Part shown: positions 39,406-49,441 of the stretch, one piece after another
How the letters are laid out: each line of letters starts with the position of its first letter
Position numbering within the stretch: position 1 is the first letter of the stretch
DNA from: Roseospira visakhapatnamensis
Lineage (GTDB): Bacteria; Pseudomonadota; Alphaproteobacteria; Rhodospirillales; Rhodospirillaceae
Direction: 5' to 3'
Assembly: GCF_014197915.1 (NCBI RefSeq)
Contig: NZ_JACIGK010000001.1
Span: forward strand, 248,001-312,000
Length of the DNA: 64,000 nt
The notes under the pieces: generated by a model
Told to the model about the DNA's origin: nothing
What the model saw: the letters and a program-made list of their open reading frames with translations, nothing else
The model's database searches: none
Made by a program: the position numbers and the translations under genes

Positions 39406-40509
39406 TTACTCGCCGTGGCCGGCGGGGGCGCCGGCGGCCGGGATGGCGCCGCAGCGCACCGGCACCAGCACGTCGCCGGGGCGCAGGCCGGAGAGCACCT
39501 CGATCCCGCCCCCGGTCCTCCCGGCGTCCCCTTCGCCCACCCAGGCGCCGGTCTGCACCACCGCCACCCGGCGGCCCTCCAGGCACACCGCGGTGACGCC
39601 GTGGCGGGTGGTCAGGTAAGCCGGCGGCACCACGTAGGCCATGCGCTCGCCGGTGACGATGTCCACCCGCGCGCGCTCGCCGACGAAGTAGCCGCCCAGG
39701 CCGTCCACCGCCACGTCGGCGATGACGCGCCCCTGGTCCAGCTCCGGATAGACCTTGACCACCCGGCCGTCCCGCCAGCCGTCCCCATCGGCCGCCGGGC
39801 CGCGCGGCCCGGACGGGTCCAGGCCGCGCGGCCCCACCCGCACCGCGTCGCCCACGCCGATGAAGCGGGCGTGGCGCTCGGGCAGGCGCAGGCGCAACAG
39901 GTAGCGTTCGGTGGCCACGCGGGCGATGGCCTCGCCGGGCAGCACCACGCTGCCATCGGAGACCAGCACGTCCAGCACGCGGCCCTCGCCCGGCGCCCGC
40001 ACCGCGCCCTCCGAGACCTGCTGGCGCAGCACCTCCAGGTCGGAGGCCAGCGAGTCGCGCTGACGCTCGGCCACCTCCAGGGCCGTGCGCGCCTCGTCCA
40101 GGCGGCTTTGCGGGGCCGCCCCCTGGGCGCGCAGGCGCTCGGCCCGGGTCAGGTCGGTGCGCGCCTGGGAGACGGTGGCCGCCTGGGCCTCCAGCCGCGC
40201 CTCCAGGGCCTGGATGCGCGGCGCCATCTTGTCGTCGACCACCAGGGCCAGGCGCTGGCCGTCCCCAACCGCGTCGCCCTCGTCCACCGCCAGGTCGTGC
40301 ACCGTGCCGCCCAGCCGGGCGCGGGCGGCGAGCACGTCCACGCTCTCGACGGTGGCGAACACGGCCTTGCGGTCGACGATCACCTGCGGGTGGACCTCCA
40401 GCGCGTCGCCGGCCCGGGCCGGCCCCGCCAGGGTCGCAAGCATCACGGGAGCGAGGAGCAGGGCGGCCAGGACCTCCGGACGGCGCCGGGAAAGACGGAG
40501 ATGACACAT
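39406..40509 (-). CDS. RND efflux periplasmic adaptor (HlyD/membrane-fusion type)
   Basis: 367 residues. A signal peptide ends near AGPARAGDA. The first beta-barrel/lipoyl segment (VLAARARLGGTVHDLAVDEGDAVGDGQRLALVVDD) is followed by a helical hairpin (about 100-165; LEARLEAQAATVSQARTDLTRAERL) and the second lipoyl half (APGEGRVLDVLVSDGSVVLPGEAI). It links the pump to the outer membrane. ATG 40509 has no obvious ribosome site. It starts the operon with the permease and is divergent from arsR. Confidence 0.88.
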   Translation of the reverse strand: MCHLRLSRRRPEVLAALLLAPVMLATLAGPARAGDALEVHPQVIVDRKAVFATVESVDVLAARARLGGTVHDLAVDEGDAVGDGQRLALVVDDKMAPRIQALEARLEAQAATVSQARTDLTRAERLRAQGAAPQSRLDEARTALEVAERQRDSLASDLEVLRQQVSEGAVRAPGEGRVLDVLVSDGSVVLPGEAIARVATERYLLRLRLPERHARFIGVGDAVRVGPRGLDPSGPRGPAADGDGWRDGRVVKVYPELDQGRVIADVAVDGLGGYFVGERARVDIVTGERMAYVVPPAYLTTRHGVTAVCLEGRRVAVVQTGAWVGEGDAGRTGGGIEVLSGLRPGDVLVPVRCGAIPAAGAPAGHGE

Positions 40510-40561
40510 GGAAAAGCGGCTTTCGGTGGTGGAGACGGGCGCGGGTGGATCCCTTTTCGTG

Positions 40562-40589
40562 TTGACATAATATTAGTATATGCTAATTT
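40562..40589 (+). promoter_or_regulatory. Promoter of the ArsR gene, mRNA probably leaderless
   Basis: TTGACA (40562-40567) is a perfect -35 box; 16 bases later comes TAATTT. Transcription would start about 40596-40597, at or next to the ATG at 40597. No ribosome site exists before that ATG, so the mRNA is probably leaderless. Confidence 0.6.
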
Positions 40590-40595
40590 AATCAA
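40567..40595 (-). promoter_or_regulatory. Promoter of the RND efflux operon
   Basis: On the minus strand TTGATT (40590-40595) and TATTAT (40567-40572) are exactly 17 bases apart, close to the sigma-70 consensus. Transcription would run to the adaptor start at 40509. It overlaps the divergent promoter and the palindrome, so one bound dimer could shut both. Confidence 0.65.
40572..40587. promoter_or_regulatory. Predicted ArsR operator
   Basis: ATTAGTAT-ATGCTAAT is a 16-bp palindrome with a single mismatched pair. It covers the spacer of both divergent promoters (the two -10/-35 regions lie around it). AT-rich inverted repeats of this kind are the operators of ArsR-family repressors. The 87-base intergenic region is AT-rich in a GC-rich chromosome. 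Confidence 0.6.
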
Positions 40596-40596
40596 C

Positions 40597-40917
40597 ATGA
40601 ATGTGGACCGCCTGCACGCTCACACCGCGCGCGCCGCGGCGTTGCTGAAGGCCCTGGCCAACGACCGGCGCCTGAGGATCCTATGCACGCTGGCCGACGG
40701 CGAACGCACGGTGGGCGCGTTGGAGGCTACGGTGGGCCTGGGCCAGTCGGCGCTGTCCCAGCACCTGGCGCGGTTGCGGCGCGAGGGACTGGTGGCCACG
40801 CGGCGGGAGGCGCAGCACATCCACTACCGGCTGACCAGCCCGGAGGCCCAGGTGATCATCGACGCCCTGGCCAACCTGTACTGCCCCGGCGACGACGACC
40901 CCGCGCCGAACACCTGA
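40597..40917 (+). CDS. ArsR-family transcriptional repressor, BigR/SqrR-like
   Basis: 106 residues. Winged-helix core LKALANDRRLRILCTLADGERTVGALEATVGLGQSALSQHLARLRREGLVATRREAQHIHYRL. Cys30 (RILCTLAD) and Cys96 (NLYCPG) are 66 residues apart, the spacing of the dithiol sensor Cys41/Cys107 of SqrR (Cys42/Cys108 of BigR), as I recall. In that subfamily persulfides form a tetrasulfide link that releases DNA. It lacks the metal-binding Cys/His pattern of ArsR/SmtB. Its target should be the divergent efflux operon and itself. The DUF2892 gene follows 21 bases downstream. Confidence 0.9.
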   Translation: MNVDRLHAHTARAAALLKALANDRRLRILCTLADGERTVGALEATVGLGQSALSQHLARLRREGLVATRREAQHIHYRLTSPEAQVIIDALANLYCPGDDDPAPNT

Positions 40918-40938
40918 ACCAACCCAAGGAGACCGCTG

Positions 40939-41145
40939 ATGTCCATCGACCGCATCGTTATGGCCTTCGCCGGCACCGTCGTGCTGGTCACCGTGTTGAT
41001 CGCCATGCTCACCCCGTACACTTGGGTGCTGTGGCTGACCGCCTTCGTGGGCGCCAACATGCTGCAGGCGGCGTTCACCGGTTTCTGCCCGCTGGCGATG
41101 ATCCTCAAGAGGATGGGCGTGAAGCCGGGCGTGGCGTTCGGGTAG
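40939..41145 (+). CDS. DUF2892 (YgaP-like) membrane protein
   Basis: 68 residues; ATG 40939 lies about 8 bases after AAGGAG. Two membrane helices (about 6-24 and 29-50) followed by [19 protein letters not shown], the conserved end of the family. In other bacteria this domain is found with rhodanese or in YgaP; it is often controlled by a BigR/YgaV-type ArsR repressor. The pair arsR-DUF2892 fits the sulfur-stress reading of this locus. Confidence 0.87.
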   Translation: MSIDRIVMAFAGTVVLVTVLIAMLTPYTWVLWLTAFVGANMLQAAFTGFCPLAMILKRMGVKPGVAFG

Positions 41146-41373
41146 CCCCCCCGCCCGACCGTGTCCCGGCGCGGCCGCGCCGGGAGGTCCACCGTTGACC
41201 TCCAACCCGTCCGGCGGCACGACCCTTGGATGATCCTCCCGTTGCGCGCACGTCCCCGGACGGCGGGCGCGGACGATGCGAATGCGGCGTGGCGGTCCAC
41301 GCGGGCACTGGCCACCGCCGGTCCGCCATGCGACAAGACCGGCCAGCGTTTCCCATCGTCCGAGCCCGCCGCC

Positions 41374-42807
41374 ATGTGCCCCGCGACTCCGTCTCCCGTC
41401 ACCGTCCGCTTCGCCCCCAGCCCCACCGGCCTGCTGCACGTGGGCAATGCCCGCACGGCGCTGGTCAATGCTTTGTTCGCCCGCCGTGCCGGGGGGCGGG
41501 TTCTGCTGCGCTTCGACGACACAGACGCCGGGCGTTCACGCGCCGACTACGTGGAGGCCATCCGCCGCGATCTCGCCTGGCTGGGGGTGACCTGGGACAA
41601 CGAGGTGTTCCAGTCTGCGCGCGCCGATCGCCATGCCGAGGTCGTCGCCCACCTGAAGGGCACGGGACGGCTGTACGCCTGTTACGAGACCCCGGAGGAG
41701 CTGGAGTACAAGCGCCGCCGCCAGCGCGCCCAGGGCCGTCCGCCGATCTATGACCGCGCCGGGCTGGCGTTGACCGACGCCGAGCGCGCCCGCCTGGAGG
41801 CCGAGGGTCGCCGCCCCCACTGGCGCCTGAGGCTGGATCCCGAGGACATCCGCTGGGACGACCTGGTGCGCGGCCCCTGCCACTATGACGCCGCCCACCT
41901 GTCCGACCCGGTGCTGGTGCGGGCCGACGGGACGCTGCTGTACACCCTGCCGTCGGTGGTGGACGACCTGGACCTGGGCATCACCCATGTGATCCGGGGC
42001 GAGGACCACGTGGTCAACACGGCGGTGCAGATCCAGCTTTGCCGGCTGCTGGGCGGCACGCCGCCGGTGCATGCCCATCTGTCGCTGTTGACCGACGCCG
42101 CCGGGGGCGGCCTGTCCAAGCGGCTCGGCAGCCTCTCGCTCGCGGATCTGCGCGACGACGGCCTGGAGCCCCTGGCGGTGGCGGCGCTGCTGGCGCGCCT
42201 GGGCACCTCCGACGACATCGCGCCGGTGGCCGACATGGCCGCGCTGGTCGCCGGCTTCGACATCGCCCACTTCGGCCGCGCGACACCCAAGTTCGATCCG
42301 GCGGACCTGACGCGCCTGAACGCCCGGCTGTTGCACGGGATGGCCTACGCCGACGCCCGGCCGCGCCTGAAGGCCCTGCGGGTGGATGGCGGCCCGGCGT
42401 TCTGGGAGGCGGTGCGCGGCAACCTGGAGCGTTTGGCCGACGCCGCCGAGTGGCACGCGGTGGCCTTCGGCGACATCGTGCCCCGAGGCGCGTCGGCCGA
42501 GGACGCCGGCTTCCTGCGCACGGCCCGCGAGGCCCTGCCCGAGGAGCCGTGGGACGCGGACACCTGGCGCGCCTGGACCGGGGCGCTGAAGGCGGCCACC
42601 GGACGCAAGGGCAAGGGGTTGTTTCGCCCGCTGCGGCTGGCGCTCACCGGCCGGGAGCACGGCCCGGACCTGGCCGCCCTGCTGCCGCTGATGGGCCGGG
42701 CGCGCGCCCTGGACCGCCTGGCGCGGGCGGCCCTGGCGGCGGATGGTCATGTCCGGTCACCGTCCATCACCCACGGCCCACTGTCCGACAAGGGGACTTC
42801 GGCATGA
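41374..42807 (+). CDS. gltX: Glutamyl-tRNA synthetase
   Basis: 477 residues. Class I synthetase: [26 protein letters not shown] carries the HIGH-like site HVGN (near residue 22), [12 protein letters not shown] the glutamate pocket, and [15 protein letters not shown] (near 247) the KMSKS-like site. ATG 41374 is the first in-frame ATG with a sensible N-terminus, though no clear ribosome site precedes it. The anticodon-binding C-terminal half is present. Alphaproteobacteria often have two gltX copies; this may be either. Its TGA overlaps the ATG of upp (ATGA). Confidence 0.93.
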   Translation: MCPATPSPVTVRFAPSPTGLLHVGNARTALVNALFARRAGGRVLLRFDDTDAGRSRADYVEAIRRDLAWLGVTWDNEVFQSARADRHAEVVAHLKGTGRLYACYETPEELEYKRRRQRAQGRPPIYDRAGLALTDAERARLEAEGRRPHWRLRLDPEDIRWDDLVRGPCHYDAAHLSDPVLVRADGTLLYTLPSVVDDLDLGITHVIRGEDHVVNTAVQIQLCRLLGGTPPVHAHLSLLTDAAGGGLSKRLGSLSLADLRDDGLEPLAVAALLARLGTSDDIAPVADMAALVAGFDIAHFGRATPKFDPADLTRLNARLLHGMAYADARPRLKALRVDGGPAFWEAVRGNLERLADAAEWHAVAFGDIVPRGASAEDAGFLRTAREALPEEPWDADTWRAWTGALKAATGRKGKGLFRPLRLALTGREHGPDLAALLPLMGRARALDRLARAALAADGHVRSPSITHGPLSDKGTSA

Positions 42808-43466
42808 CGTCCTTGACCGCCTGTGCCGCGTTTCCGAGCCTGGTGGTGCTCGACCACCCGCTGATCCAGCACAAGCTGACCCTGATGCGGTGTTGCGACA
42901 CCTCAACCCGCACGTTCCGTGACCTGCTCCGGGAAATCTCGCTGCTGATGGGCTACGAGATCACCCGCGAGTTGCCGCTGGACCACGGGCCGATCGAAAC
43001 ACCGGTGGCGGCCATGGACCGGGCGCCCCGCATCGCCGGCAAGAAGGTGGCGGTGGTGCCCATTCTCCGCGCCGGGACCGGCATGGCCGATGGCCTGCTG
43101 GAGCTGATGCCGTCGGCGCGGCTGGGGCACATCGGGCTGTACCGCGATCCGCTGACGCATCGCCCCATTGAGTATCTGGTGAAGCTGCCGCCGGTGGCGG
43201 GGCGGCTGTTCCTGGTGACCGACCCCATGCTGGCCACCGGCAACTCGATGGCCCATGCGCTGGACGTGCTGAACCGCAACGGGGTGCCGGACAGCAGCAT
43301 CCGGGTGATGGTCCTGGTGGCCGCCCCCGAGGGGGTGCGCGTGGTGCAGGAGACGCATCCCACGGTGCCGGTGTTTACGGCGGCCCTGGACGAGCGCCTG
43401 GATGACCACGCCTACATCATCCCCGGCCTGGGGGACGCGGGGGACCGGCTGTTCGGGACGAAGTAA
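42804..43466 (+). CDS. upp: Uracil phosphoribosyltransferase
   Basis: 220 residues. Makes UMP from uracil and PRPP. Starts with ATG overlapping the gltX stop (ATGA), so it is translationally coupled. Family segments: [78 protein letters not shown] (PRPP site) and the C-terminal [29 protein letters not shown]. Followed at once by a long hairpin overlapping the stop codon. Confidence 0.96.
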   Translation: MTSLTACAAFPSLVVLDHPLIQHKLTLMRCCDTSTRTFRDLLREISLLMGYEITRELPLDHGPIETPVAAMDRAPRIAGKKVAVVPILRAGTGMADGLLELMPSARLGHIGLYRDPLTHRPIEYLVKLPPVAGRLFLVTDPMLATGNSMAHALDVLNRNGVPDSSIRVMVLVAAPEGVRVVQETHPTVPVFTAALDERLDDHAYIIPGLGDAGDRLFGTK

Positions 43467-43506
43467 TACCGGCGACGGATGACTCACACTCATCCGCCGC
43501 CGGTAT
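43466..43506 (+). terminator. Long hairpin at the end of upp
   Basis: A 17-base arm (43466-43482) pairs with 43490-43506 with one mismatch around a 7-base loop; the stop codon TAA shares its last base with the arm. It is very stable but not followed by a T run. It probably ends the gltX-upp transcript or blocks 3' decay. Confidence 0.55.
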
Positions 43507-43549
43507 AAGCCTGTCCGGGAATCCCTGCGGGACGTGTCAGGAGGCCCCC

Positions 43550-43642
43550 ATGCGCACCGGAAACCTGTTCCTGGGGATCGCGCCGCCGTGCCTGTGGCTG
43601 GCGGTGCATTGGGGAACGGCGCCTGAGGGCGGGGACGTGTGA
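43550..43642 (+). CDS. Possible 30-residue peptide
   Basis: A short frame, ATG 43550 to TGA 43640-43642, with a strong AGGAGG 5 bases upstream. It encodes MRTGNLFLGIAPPCLWLAVH and ten more residues, mostly hydrophobic with one Cys. The ribosome site is better than that of many large genes here, yet no family is known. It may be a real small membrane peptide or a chance frame. Confidence 0.35.
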   Translation: MRTGNLFLGIAPPCLWLAVHWGTAPEGGDV

Positions 43643-43652
43643 TCAGACCGAC

Positions 43653-43910
43653 CTAAAGCGTTCCCTGAAGATACTGCAAGGTCGTCACCGTGGCCCCGAC
43701 CATGCCGGCGCACAAGCCGAAGATGGCGATGACGGTGCCGATGACGAAGCCTCGGGAGGGCTTCTCAGCCAACTGTGCTTTGAGCGAGGCGACGTCCTCG
43801 CGAATTGAGTCTTGCCCGACTCGCAAATCCGTCAACGCCGCCTTGATCTCATCCAGATCGCGGCGGACATAGGTGAACTCGGTCTCCAGGCGGGTGACGC
43901 GCGTTTCCAT
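43653..43910 (-). CDS. Small coiled-coil membrane protein, XhlA-like
   Basis: 85 residues from ATG 43910, which has GGAGG 6 bases upstream. An N-terminal amphipathic coiled-coil (METRVTRLETEFTYVRRDLDEI and following) is joined to a single membrane helix (SRGFVIGTVIAIFGLCAGMVGATV). The layout resembles the hemolysin XhlA-type small proteins. It may anchor or organise something at the membrane; the function is unknown. Confidence 0.65.
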   Translation of the reverse strand: METRVTRLETEFTYVRRDLDEIKAALTDLRVGQDSIREDVASLKAQLAEKPSRGFVIGTVIAIFGLCAGMVGATVTTLQYLQGTL

Positions 43911-44178
43911 GTCGCCTCCGTCGAGTCCATCACTCCCGGTGCCCTTGCCGTCCGGTGCGGCGGGCGGTCGCCTGGACAGGCTGTCATGATGGAGTCTACC
44001 CACGCATCGCCTCCGCAACAACCGGCGTCAATCGCATCGCTGTTCTTGATACGAGATGATCCGTCCGAATGCACGTATTTTGATTCTGCGTGGTGGACCA
44101 TGGGGCGCGGCGGTTGCGGCAAACGGCCCGGGGCGGTAAGACCGGGGCCGGATCACGCTCCCATGGGACTCCGCCGCC

Positions 44179-45570
<1,392 letters not shown>

Positions 45571-45651
45571 GGGCCTTCGCCGCGTCCGTGGCCATGGCGC
45601 GCGGCTCATCTCCTTACCGGGCGACGCGCGCGGCGCGCGGCGTCCGTCGCC

Positions 45652-46710
45652 CTACCCGGTGGCCGCGAACCGCGTCACGCCGTCCGTGCCCATGATACGC
45701 CGCAGCCGGCCCCGGGCCTCCAGGTGATGCAGGTGGGCCAGGGTCTCGCCCAGGGCAAAAAAGAACTGGTGGTCGTCCAGCGCGCGCTTGAACAGGCGGG
45801 GCAGCATCGCGGCGGCGCTCAGGGGCGCGGCGCGGCATTCGGCCTCGGTTTCGTCCAGGCGGGCGTCATGGTGATGCGACAGCACCTCCAGGCGCGCGTG
45901 CAGGCCCCGGAACGGCAGGCCGTGCGAGGGCAGCACCAACAGGTCGTCCGGCAGCAGGGCGCGCCAGCGCGTCAGGCTGTCCAGGAACAGGGACAGCGGG
46001 TCGGCCGTGGGTTCGGTGGGCCAGACGCTGACGTTGGGGCTGATGCGCGGCAGCACCTGATCGCCGGAGATCAGCAGGCCCAGGTCCCGGCACCACAGGC
46101 CGGCATGCTCGGGGGCGTGTCCGTGCCCCACCACCACCCGCCAGTCATGGGCGCCGATGGGCAAAACCTGGCCGTCCATGAGCCGCGTCAGCGCGTAGGG
46201 GTGGGGCGTGACGCGGCGGCGGTAGACGTTGCCCCGCGTCTCCACGAGCGCGAGGTCGTCCGGCGCGCACCCGGCGGGCCGGTAGAGGGCATGGCACAGG
46301 GACGTGAAGGTCGCGTCGCTCATGGCCGCCAGTTGCCGCCCGAAGGCCCACTCGCCCAGCGGCGCCCACAACGGCACGTCCAGGCGCCGGGTCAGCCAGC
46401 CCGACAGCCCCATGTGGTCGGGGTGGAAGTGGGTGCAGATCAGGCGCCGCACCGGCCGTCCCGCCAGCGGACCCGCGAGCACCTGGTCCCACAGGGCGCG
46501 GGTGGCGTCGGTGGCGATGCCGGTGTCCACCAGGGTCCAGCCGTCGCCGTCCTCCAGGACCCACAGGTTGATGTGGTCGAGCGCGAAGGGCAGCGGCATG
46601 CGCAGCCACAGCACGCCGGGGGCCACCGCGGCGACGGCGCCGGGGGGCGGCGGGTCCGGGTATGGAAACGTCAGGTCGTCGGCGGCCGGCGGGGGGATCC
46701 GTTGGGTCAT
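45652..46710 (-). CDS. MBL-fold metallo-hydrolase
   Basis: 352 residues from ATG 46710; an in-frame ATG at 46722 is a likely alternative because GGAGG lies only one base before 46710. Metal motif THFHPDHMG (near residue 95), with further His at VVVGHGHAPEHAGLWCRD and Asp in LLISGDQVLPR. The C-terminal part (about 280-352) is a winged-helix-like tail (LAHLHHLEARGRLRRIMGTDGVTRF) seen in the LACTB2-like group. It may hydrolyse a thioester, lactone or RNA; the substrate is unknown. It lies 41-53 bases from the divergent ROK kinase gene. Confidence 0.82.
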   Translation of the reverse strand: MTQRIPPPAADDLTFPYPDPPPPGAVAAVAPGVLWLRMPLPFALDHINLWVLEDGDGWTLVDTGIATDATRALWDQVLAGPLAGRPVRRLICTHFHPDHMGLSGWLTRRLDVPLWAPLGEWAFGRQLAAMSDATFTSLCHALYRPAGCAPDDLALVETRGNVYRRRVTPHPYALTRLMDGQVLPIGAHDWRVVVGHGHAPEHAGLWCRDLGLLISGDQVLPRISPNVSVWPTEPTADPLSLFLDSLTRWRALLPDDLLVLPSHGLPFRGLHARLEVLSHHHDARLDETEAECRAAPLSAAAMLPRLFKRALDDHQFFFALGETLAHLHHLEARGRLRRIMGTDGVTRFAATG

Positions 46711-46763
46711 GCCTCCGGGCATAGCGCGCTTCGCCGGGCTTCGCAAGCGGGCGGGCGGAGGAT

Positions 46764-47759
46764 ATGCTCCGCGCCATGACCACACCCGTGGAGGATCCCG
46801 CCGGGCCGCTGCGCATCGGCATCGACCTGGGCGGCACCAAGATCGAGGGCCTGGTGCTGGACGGCGCCGGGCGGCATCGCGCGCGCCGGCGCGTGCCCAC
46901 GCCGCGCGGCGACTACGAGGCGACGGTCCGGGCGGTGGCGGATCTGGTGGCGACCCTGACGCGGGCGGCCGGCGCCGACCCGACCGTCCCGGTGGGGGTG
47001 GGGACTCCGGGTACCATCTCGCCGACCACGGGCCTGATGAAGAACGCCAACTCCACCTGGCTGATCGGCCGGCCGCTGGACCGGGATCTGGCCGTCGCGC
47101 TGGGCCGGCCGGTGCGCCTGGCCAACGATGCCGACTGTTTCGCCCTGTCGGAGGCGACCGACGGCGCCGCCGCCGGGGCACGGGTGGTGTTCGGGATCAT
47201 CCTGGGCACCGGCGTGGGCGGGGGCGTGGTCGTGGACGGCCGTCCGATGACCGGCCCCAATGCCACCGGCGGCGAATGGGGGCACAATCCCCTGCCCTGG
47301 CCCGCCGACGACGAACGGCCGGGGCCGGCCTGCTATTGCGGCCTGTCGGGCTGCATCGAAACCGTCCTCAGCGGCCCCGGGCTGGCGGCCGACCATGCCC
47401 GCGTCACGGGGACGACGCTGGAGGGGCCGGAGATCGCCGCCCGCGCCGAGGCCGGCGACGCCGCCTGCCGGGCCACCCTGGCGCGCTATGCCGACCGCCT
47501 GGCGCGGGCCACGGCCACGATCGTCAATGTGCTGGATCCGGACGTGGTGGTGCTGGGTGGCGGGCTGTCCAACCTGAGCGTCCTGTATCAGGCGGTGCCG
47601 GCGCTATGGCCGCGCTGGGTGTTTTCCGACACCGTGGCCACGGCCCTGCGACCGCCGGCCCATGGCGATTCCAGCGGTGTGCGCGGCGCCGCCTGGCTGT
47701 GGCCGGCCGACCAGGGCGCGGGGCCATCGGCCGCGCCGGTCAGCAGCCGCCGTCCGTGA
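46764..47759 (+). CDS. ROK-family sugar kinase
   Basis: 331 residues; ATG 46764 or 46776. GGAGG sits 2 bases before the first and 14 before the second, so the start is uncertain. ROK motifs: IGIDLGGTKIEGLVLD at the N-terminus, GVGTPGTISPTTG, FGIILGTGVGGGVVVDG, and the zinc cluster CYCGLSGCIE (about residues 190-198) preceded by GGEWGHNPLP. Probably a fructokinase or glucokinase. Its 3' end overlaps the convergent eipB gene by 20 bases. Confidence 0.88.
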   Translation: MLRAMTTPVEDPAGPLRIGIDLGGTKIEGLVLDGAGRHRARRRVPTPRGDYEATVRAVADLVATLTRAAGADPTVPVGVGTPGTISPTTGLMKNANSTWLIGRPLDRDLAVALGRPVRLANDADCFALSEATDGAAAGARVVFGIILGTGVGGGVVVDGRPMTGPNATGGEWGHNPLPWPADDERPGPACYCGLSGCIETVLSGPGLAADHARVTGTTLEGPEIAARAEAGDAACRATLARYADRLARATATIVNVLDPDVVVLGGGLSNLSVLYQAVPALWPRWVFSDTVATALRPPAHGDSSGVRGAAWLWPADQGAGPSAAPVSSRRP

Positions 47760-48702
47760 CCGGTGTCAGTTCCACCAGGCTGGCGCGCAGGGCCATGGTG
47801 CCGAAGTCCTGAATCACCTCCTCGGCCACGCCGTTGGTGTGGTAGCGCAAGCGGACCTCGTATTCGGGCAAGGTCGTGTTCTCGTCCGGCGCGAAGAAAC
47901 TGAGCACCATGCGCCAGGACGGGCCGGCGAGAAGGGCCGCCTCGGGCAGTTCCGAGACCGTGCCGGCGGGCACCGACTCGGCGATCACCGCCGTGGCCTG
48001 CATGGCGCCTTCGGTCTCCGAGCCGTCGAACATGGGCACCGTGAACAGGCGCCGGCCCTCGGCGGCGGCGCGCAGCACCGCCAGCGTGTGCTCGCCGGGC
48101 AGCATCACGGGTGCCTCCAGGTCCAGATCCTTCTTCTCGGGGTGGGTGAAGTGGGCGACGCCACGCCGCCCGCCCTCGCCGGCGGCCATCTCGGCGCGGC
48201 CGTCGATGATCTCCTCCACCTGGCCATCGCGCTCCGAGCGGATGCGGAAGCGGTAGCGGTCGGCGGCCTTGCTCTCCCAGGATATGAACGTCCAGTCGCT
48301 GAGGACCGGGTCTCCCTCCTTGTGGAACAGGGCCAGCTCGGTGCGGCTTTCCATGGCCCAGCCGTCACAGGTGTCGGTGAGGCGATAGGCCATGGTGCCG
48401 TGGACGTTGACCAACGGGCTGCCGGGGGCGCGCCGGATCAGGCGCATCTCGTAGCGGGCCTCGTGGGGGGCCAGGGTGATGGCCGGCGCCGTCTCTCCGT
48501 TCGGACCCGGACCGGTCGAGGCCGCCTCCTGGGCCGAGGCCGGTGTGGCGGTGCCAAGGACCGTCAGGGTCAGGGCCAGCAGGGCGGCCCCCGTCGCGAT
48601 CCACCCCGCGTGCCGATCCCCGAGGGCGGGCGCGGTCGGGGACTGGGGCCGGATCGGACGGTTGGTGGCCGAACCATGCGGGCGCGGCGGGACGAGGAGC
48701 AT
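47740..48702 (-). CDS. eipB: EipB-like periplasmic protein (DUF1849)
   Basis: 320 residues. The ATG at 48702 follows GGGAG by about 9 bases. A signal peptide (about residues 30-57, ending ASAQEA) is followed by a beta-rich domain: HEARYEMRLIRRAPGSPLVNVHGTMAYRLTDTCDGWAMES and later FGTMALRASLVELTPVTDGGC. The two Cys (near 111 and at the very end) match the disulfide of Brucella EipB, a beta-spiral envelope-integrity protein. Essential or important for the cell envelope in relatives. Confidence 0.85.
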   Translation of the reverse strand: MLLVPPRPHGSATNRPIRPQSPTAPALGDRHAGWIATGAALLALTLTVLGTATPASAQEAASTGPGPNGETAPAITLAPHEARYEMRLIRRAPGSPLVNVHGTMAYRLTDTCDGWAMESRTELALFHKEGDPVLSDWTFISWESKAADRYRFRIRSERDGQVEEIIDGRAEMAAGEGGRRGVAHFTHPEKKDLDLEAPVMLPGEHTLAVLRAAAEGRRLFTVPMFDGSETEGAMQATAVIAESVPAGTVSELPEAALLAGPSWRMVLSFFAPDENTTLPEYEVRLRYHTNGVAEEVIQDFGTMALRASLVELTPVTDGGC

Positions 48703-48838
48703 GCCAGGGAACTCCCAAGCCTGAGAAGCGAAACGGGTGGGCGCGTCCTCCCAAGGTGGGGGAACGAGGCCACACTGTCCATCCTGCGCAAGGCTCTGTG
48801 GTGGGAGTAAGGCGCGGGGCCGGAGCCAGCTCCCACGA

Positions 48839-49441
48839 TCAGGCCAGGGCCGCCAGGCGCGTTCGCGCCCGCTTCAGGCTGCCGGCGTTCTCGGCGGCGC
48901 GGGCGGGGTCCCAGCCGTTGGCGTCGCGAACGAAGGCGGCGAGGCGCGCGTTGTATCCCGGTCCGACGCGGGCGGTCCGGCGGGGATCCGTGGGCAGCAG
49001 ATCCGCCCTGACATCCTTGCGCGCATATCGTCGGACCAGGCCGAGGAGCGTTTCTTTCGGATCGTCCAGGCCCTCGACATCCTGGGGTACCTTGAGCCTG
49101 GGAATGCCCGTGACGGCGGCGAACCCCGCCCGGTCGGCCATCAGCCATGCCTCCACCTCACGCACCGCGACCCGGAACAGCAGGCCATCCGGCACCGATC
49201 GGCCCTTGCACCAGGATCCGATGAGGGTCGGCGGGCACGCGACCGTATCGAGGTCCGTCAGCAGGACGACCGGATACGTCCGGGCCATCTCCATGAACTT
49301 GGCGATGTTCGCCTTCAGGTACCCCGACCCCTTTCTGCCCAGCGGAGGCGGGATGTGGACATCCGGGATGGCCTCCCGGACCAGACGGTCGGCGACAACC
49401 TCGCTGAGGGGGTCTTCCGTGGCCAGGTGCACGACGGTCAT
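48839..49441 (-). CDS. TOPRIM-like protein, partner of the AAA ATPase
   Basis: 200 residues. ATG 49441 overlaps the ATPase stop (ATGA), so the two are translated together. It begins VVHLATEDPLSEVVADRLVREA: an acidic Glu (E9) in a TOPRIM-like first strand. LLTDLDTVACPP gives a DxD pair (D63, D65), and FRVAVREVEAWLMADRAG a conserved EVEAWLxAD (residues 95-103), as in DUF4276/OLD-type TOPRIM nucleases. The remaining part is helical and basic. Predicted as the nuclease arm of a two-gene phage-defence or DNA-repair unit. The evidence is motif-based only. Confidence 0.6.
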   Translation of the reverse strand: MTVVHLATEDPLSEVVADRLVREAIPDVHIPPPLGRKGSGYLKANIAKFMEMARTYPVVLLTDLDTVACPPTLIGSWCKGRSVPDGLLFRVAVREVEAWLMADRAGFAAVTGIPRLKVPQDVEGLDDPKETLLGLVRRYARKDVRADLLPTDPRRTARVGPGYNARLAAFVRDANGWDPARAAENAGSLKRARTRLAALA

